Positions 5,636-7,676 of a stretch of DNA of 7,676 bases are shown here, piece after piece. Where the stretch lies: positions 1 through 7,676 of the forward strand of contig QIEB01000114.1 in NCBI GenBank assembly GCA_003229495.1, given 5' to 3'. Source of the DNA: Flammeovirgaceae bacterium (GTDB taxonomy: Bacteria; Bacteroidota; Bacteroidia; Cytophagales; Cyclobacteriaceae). Position 1 is the first letter of the stretch; each line of letters opens with the position of its first letter. The notes below the pieces were generated by a model. It was not told where the DNA came from, ran no database searches, and was given only the letters and a program-made list of their open reading frames with translations. A program made the translations under genes and the position numbers.

Positions 5636-7676
5636 ATGGCAAGGGATTTAAAGTATTTGAGGAATATTGGGATCATGGCACACATTGATGCCGGTAAAAC
5701 TACCACTACTGAGCGGATTCTGTATTATACAGGAATCAGTCATAAGATAGGAGAGGTCCACGATGGAGCGGCCACCATGGACTGGATGGAGCAGGAACAG
5801 GAAAGGGGTATCACCATTACCAGCGCTGCTACCACAACTTTTTGGAACTATCCAACTAGTCAGGGACAGGGAACAGACGACACCCAGGAGTACCTGATAA
5901 ATATTATTGATACTCCCGGGCATGTTGATTTTACCGTAGAGGTGGAGCGCTCATTAAGGGTACTTGATGGAGCGGTTGCTTTATTCTGTGCGGTATCTGG
6001 AGTGGAACCCCAATCAGAAACGGTATGGCGCCAAGCCGATAAGTACCAGGTACCACGGATTTGTTTTGTAAACAAAATGGACCGGTCAGGGGCCGATTTT
6101 TTTAATGTGGTTACTGAAATTAAAGAAAAACTAGGTGCTAACCCCGTACCTCTTCAGGTACCCATTGGAGCAGAGGAAAATTTTACCGGTGTAGTTGACT
6201 TGATTACCAATCAGGCGATAGTTTGGAATGAAGAAGACCGAGGTATGACCTATGAGGTTGTGGACATCCCTGAGGATTTAAAAGAGGTTGTTGACGAGTG
6301 GAGGCAGAAATTGGTGGAAAGCGTGGCAGAGTACGACGATGTCTTGCTCGAGAAATTTTTTGAGGATCCGGACTCTATTACCAAAGAGGAGATGATAGAA
6401 GCCATTCGAAAAGCAGTAATGGATATGTCGTTTTCTCCGGTACTTTGTGGATCAGCCTTTAAGAACAAAGGAGTACAGGCGGTATTGGATGCTGTTTGTG
6501 CTTATTTGCCATCACCTTTGGATCTGCCTCCTGTAGAAGGCATCAATCCGGAAACCGAGGAATTGGTTACCAGAGAAGCAAACGTAAATCAACCTTTCTC
6601 TGCCCTGGCCTTTAAAATTGCCACTGATCCTTTTGTGGGAAGATTGTGCTTTTTCAGGGTGTACTCAGGAAAGCTGAATGCAGGTAGCTACGTGTTAAAT
6701 ATGAGGACCAATAAGAAAGAAAGGATCTCACGTTTGATGCAGATGCACTCCAATAAACAAAACCCGATCAATGTAGTAGAGGCAGGAGATATTTGTGCAG
6801 GGGTTGGCTTCAAAGATATAAAAACCGGTGATACCTTGGTTGAAGCGAAATCGCCGGTAGTATTGGAATCAATGTCGTTTCCAGATCCAGTGATCGGTTA
6901 TGCCATTGAGCCAAAAGCCCAGGCCGATGTGGACAAACTAGGAGTTGCCATTTCAAAGCTGGTAGAGGAAGATCCTACTTTGAGAATACAAACTGACCAG
7001 GAAACTGGCCAAACCATACTTCGGGGAATGGGTGAATTGCACCTGGAAATCATTATTGACCGCTTGAAGCGTGAGTTCAAGGTTGAAATCAATCAAGGTG
7101 CCCCTCAGGTTGCCTATAAAGAAAACCTTACTAAATTGATAGAGCACCGGGAAGTCTATAAGAAACAAACTGGTGGTCGAGGGAAATTTGCCGATATCGT
7201 GTTTGAATTTGGTCCCAGGGAAGACGGCAAACAGGGTCTTGAATTCGAGAATAAGATTGTGGGCGGCGTGATACCAAGAGAGTTCATACCCAGCGTCCAA
7301 AAAGGTTTTGAGCAGGCTATGAAAAATGGCCCTCTGGCTGGATACCCGGTGGAGGAATTGTATGTGAAGTTGTTCCACGGATCCTTCCATGACGTGGATT
7401 CTGATAGCCTGTCATTCGAGTTGGCAGCCCGCATTGGATTTCGAGCGGCTGCTAGGAAAGCGGCACCTCAATTGCTGGAACCTATTATGTCTGTAGAGGT
7501 GGTATCACCAGATGAGTATACCGGACCGATCACAGGAGATTTGAACAAGCGTCGGGGGATTATGAAGGGTATGGATACCAAAGGGGGTGCTCAAATTATA
7601 AAAGCGAATGTGCCATTGTCGGAATTGTTTGGTTATGTCACAGATCTAAGAACCATATCGTCAGGCAGGGCTTCTG
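5636..7676 (+). CDS. fusA: Elongation factor G, 3' end cut off by the window
   Basis: EF-G is the GTPase that drives tRNA-mRNA translocation and, with RRF, ribosome recycling. The window contains 680 complete codons with no stop or frameshift; by comparison with E. coli EF-G about 25 C-terminal residues are missing. GTP-binding motifs are the P-loop AHIDAGKT (15-22), switch I around QERGITIT (55-62), DTPGH (92-96, His96 being the catalytic His), NKMD (146-149) and GSAF (272-275). Domain II has FSALAFKIATDPFVG, domain III contains GELHLE (466-471), domain IV has the tip loop GSFHDVDSD (582-590), and domain V starts near EPIM (615). The G domain has a slightly longer loop at about 71-86 than E. 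coli. ATG 5636 gives MARDLKYLRNIGIMAHIDAG, placing the P-loop correctly. It lies 15 bases after rpsG. Position in the str operon favours the housekeeping EF-G over an EF-G2 paralogue. Confidence 0.98.
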   Translation, partial: MARDLKYLRNIGIMAHIDAGKTTTTERILYYTGISHKIGEVHDGAATMDWMEQEQERGITITSAATTTFWNYPTSQGQGTDDTQEYLINIIDTPGHVDFTVEVERSLRVLDGAVALFCAVSGVEPQSETVWRQADKYQVPRICFVNKMDRSGADFFNVVTEIKEKLGANPVPLQVPIGAEENFTGVVDLITNQAIVWNEEDRGMTYEVVDIPEDLKEVVDEWRQKLVESVAEYDDVLLEKFFEDPDSITKEEMIEAIRKAVMDMSFSPVLCGSAFKNKGVQAVLDAVCAYLPSPLDLPPVEGINPETEELVTREANVNQPFSALAFKIATDPFVGRLCFFRVYSGKLNAGSYVLNMRTNKKERISRLMQMHSNKQNPINVVEAGDICAGVGFKDIKTGDTLVEAKSPVVLESMSFPDPVIGYAIEPKAQADVDKLGVAISKLVEEDPTLRIQTDQETGQTILRGMGELHLEIIIDRLKREFKVEINQGAPQVAYKENLTKLIEHREVYKKQTGGRGKFADIVFEFGPREDGKQGLEFENKIVGGVIPREFIPSVQKGFEQAMKNGPLAGYPVEELYVKLFHGSFHDVDSDSLSFELAARIGFRAAARKAAPQLLEPIMSVEVVSPDEYTGPITGDLNKRRGIMKGMDTKGGAQIIKANVPLSELFGYVTDLRTISSGRAS

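Noticed and set aside
5675..5677. Internal ATG (Met14) as the true fusA start
   Set aside because: It would leave only one residue before the P-loop AHIDAGKT; the ATG at 5636 restores the expected N-terminal strand.
6953..7390. 145-codon - strand ORF opposite fusA, the longest antisense ORF
   Set aside because: It mirrors conserved EF-G domains III and IV. Its translation shows no family features, and long antisense ORFs are expected opposite a conserved gene.
1..7676. CRISPR arrays, insertion sequences, tRNA or rRNA genes, toxin-antitoxin pairs or defence genes
   Set aside because: No spaced direct repeats, terminal inverted repeats, tRNA-like cloverleaf or rRNA motifs were seen; almost every base lies in one of five core genes.

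Overview
The window is a core-genome segment from a member of the Bacteroidota, probably of the Cytophagales type. That placement is inferred from protein sequence style, gene order, promoter type and the lack of Shine-Dalgarno sites; no database search was made. It carries, all on the + strand: rpoC (RNA polymerase beta' subunit), a small DUF3467-family gene, rpsL (ribosomal protein S12), rpsG (S7) and the first ~96% of fusA (elongation factor G), which is cut off by the window end. Base composition looks like the low-to-mid 40s % G+C by eye and is similar in all five genes. Nothing points to horizontal transfer.

Layout. Bases 6-4322 are a full-length rpoC with both zinc sites, the NADFDGDQM catalytic motif, the trigger loop and a ~185-residue insert inside the trigger loop. 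Four bases after its stop comes a 106-residue DUF3467 protein, so the two genes are almost certainly co-transcribed, presumably with an rpoB lying just outside the window. A 124-bp gap (4648-4771) follows. It is the only real intergenic space in the window. It holds a small hairpin right after the DUF3467 stop and then a very good match to the Bacteroidota housekeeping promoter (TTTG, 19 bp, TAATTTTG), with an A-rich leader into rpsL. The gap therefore looks like the boundary between an rpo transcription unit and a 'str' unit. The str genes are tightly packed: 6 bp between rpsL and rpsG, 15 bp between rpsG and fusA.

Together the genes make the catalytic core of RNA polymerase, two 30S subunit proteins (the decoding-centre protein S12 and the head-assembly protein S7) and the translocase that moves the ribosome along mRNA. 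The one protein of unknown role is the DUF3467 product, whose position directly behind rpoC is its main clue.

I looked on both strands for mobile elements, CRISPR repeats, RNA genes, toxin-antitoxin pairs and unusual ORFs and found none. Open reading frames in other frames are shadows of the five genes. The most useful observations are the DUF3467 linkage, the promoter, the absence of room for an E. coli-type S7 operator between rpsL and rpsG, and a possible excess of certain GC-rich hexamer palindromes. I do not see an undescribed system here.
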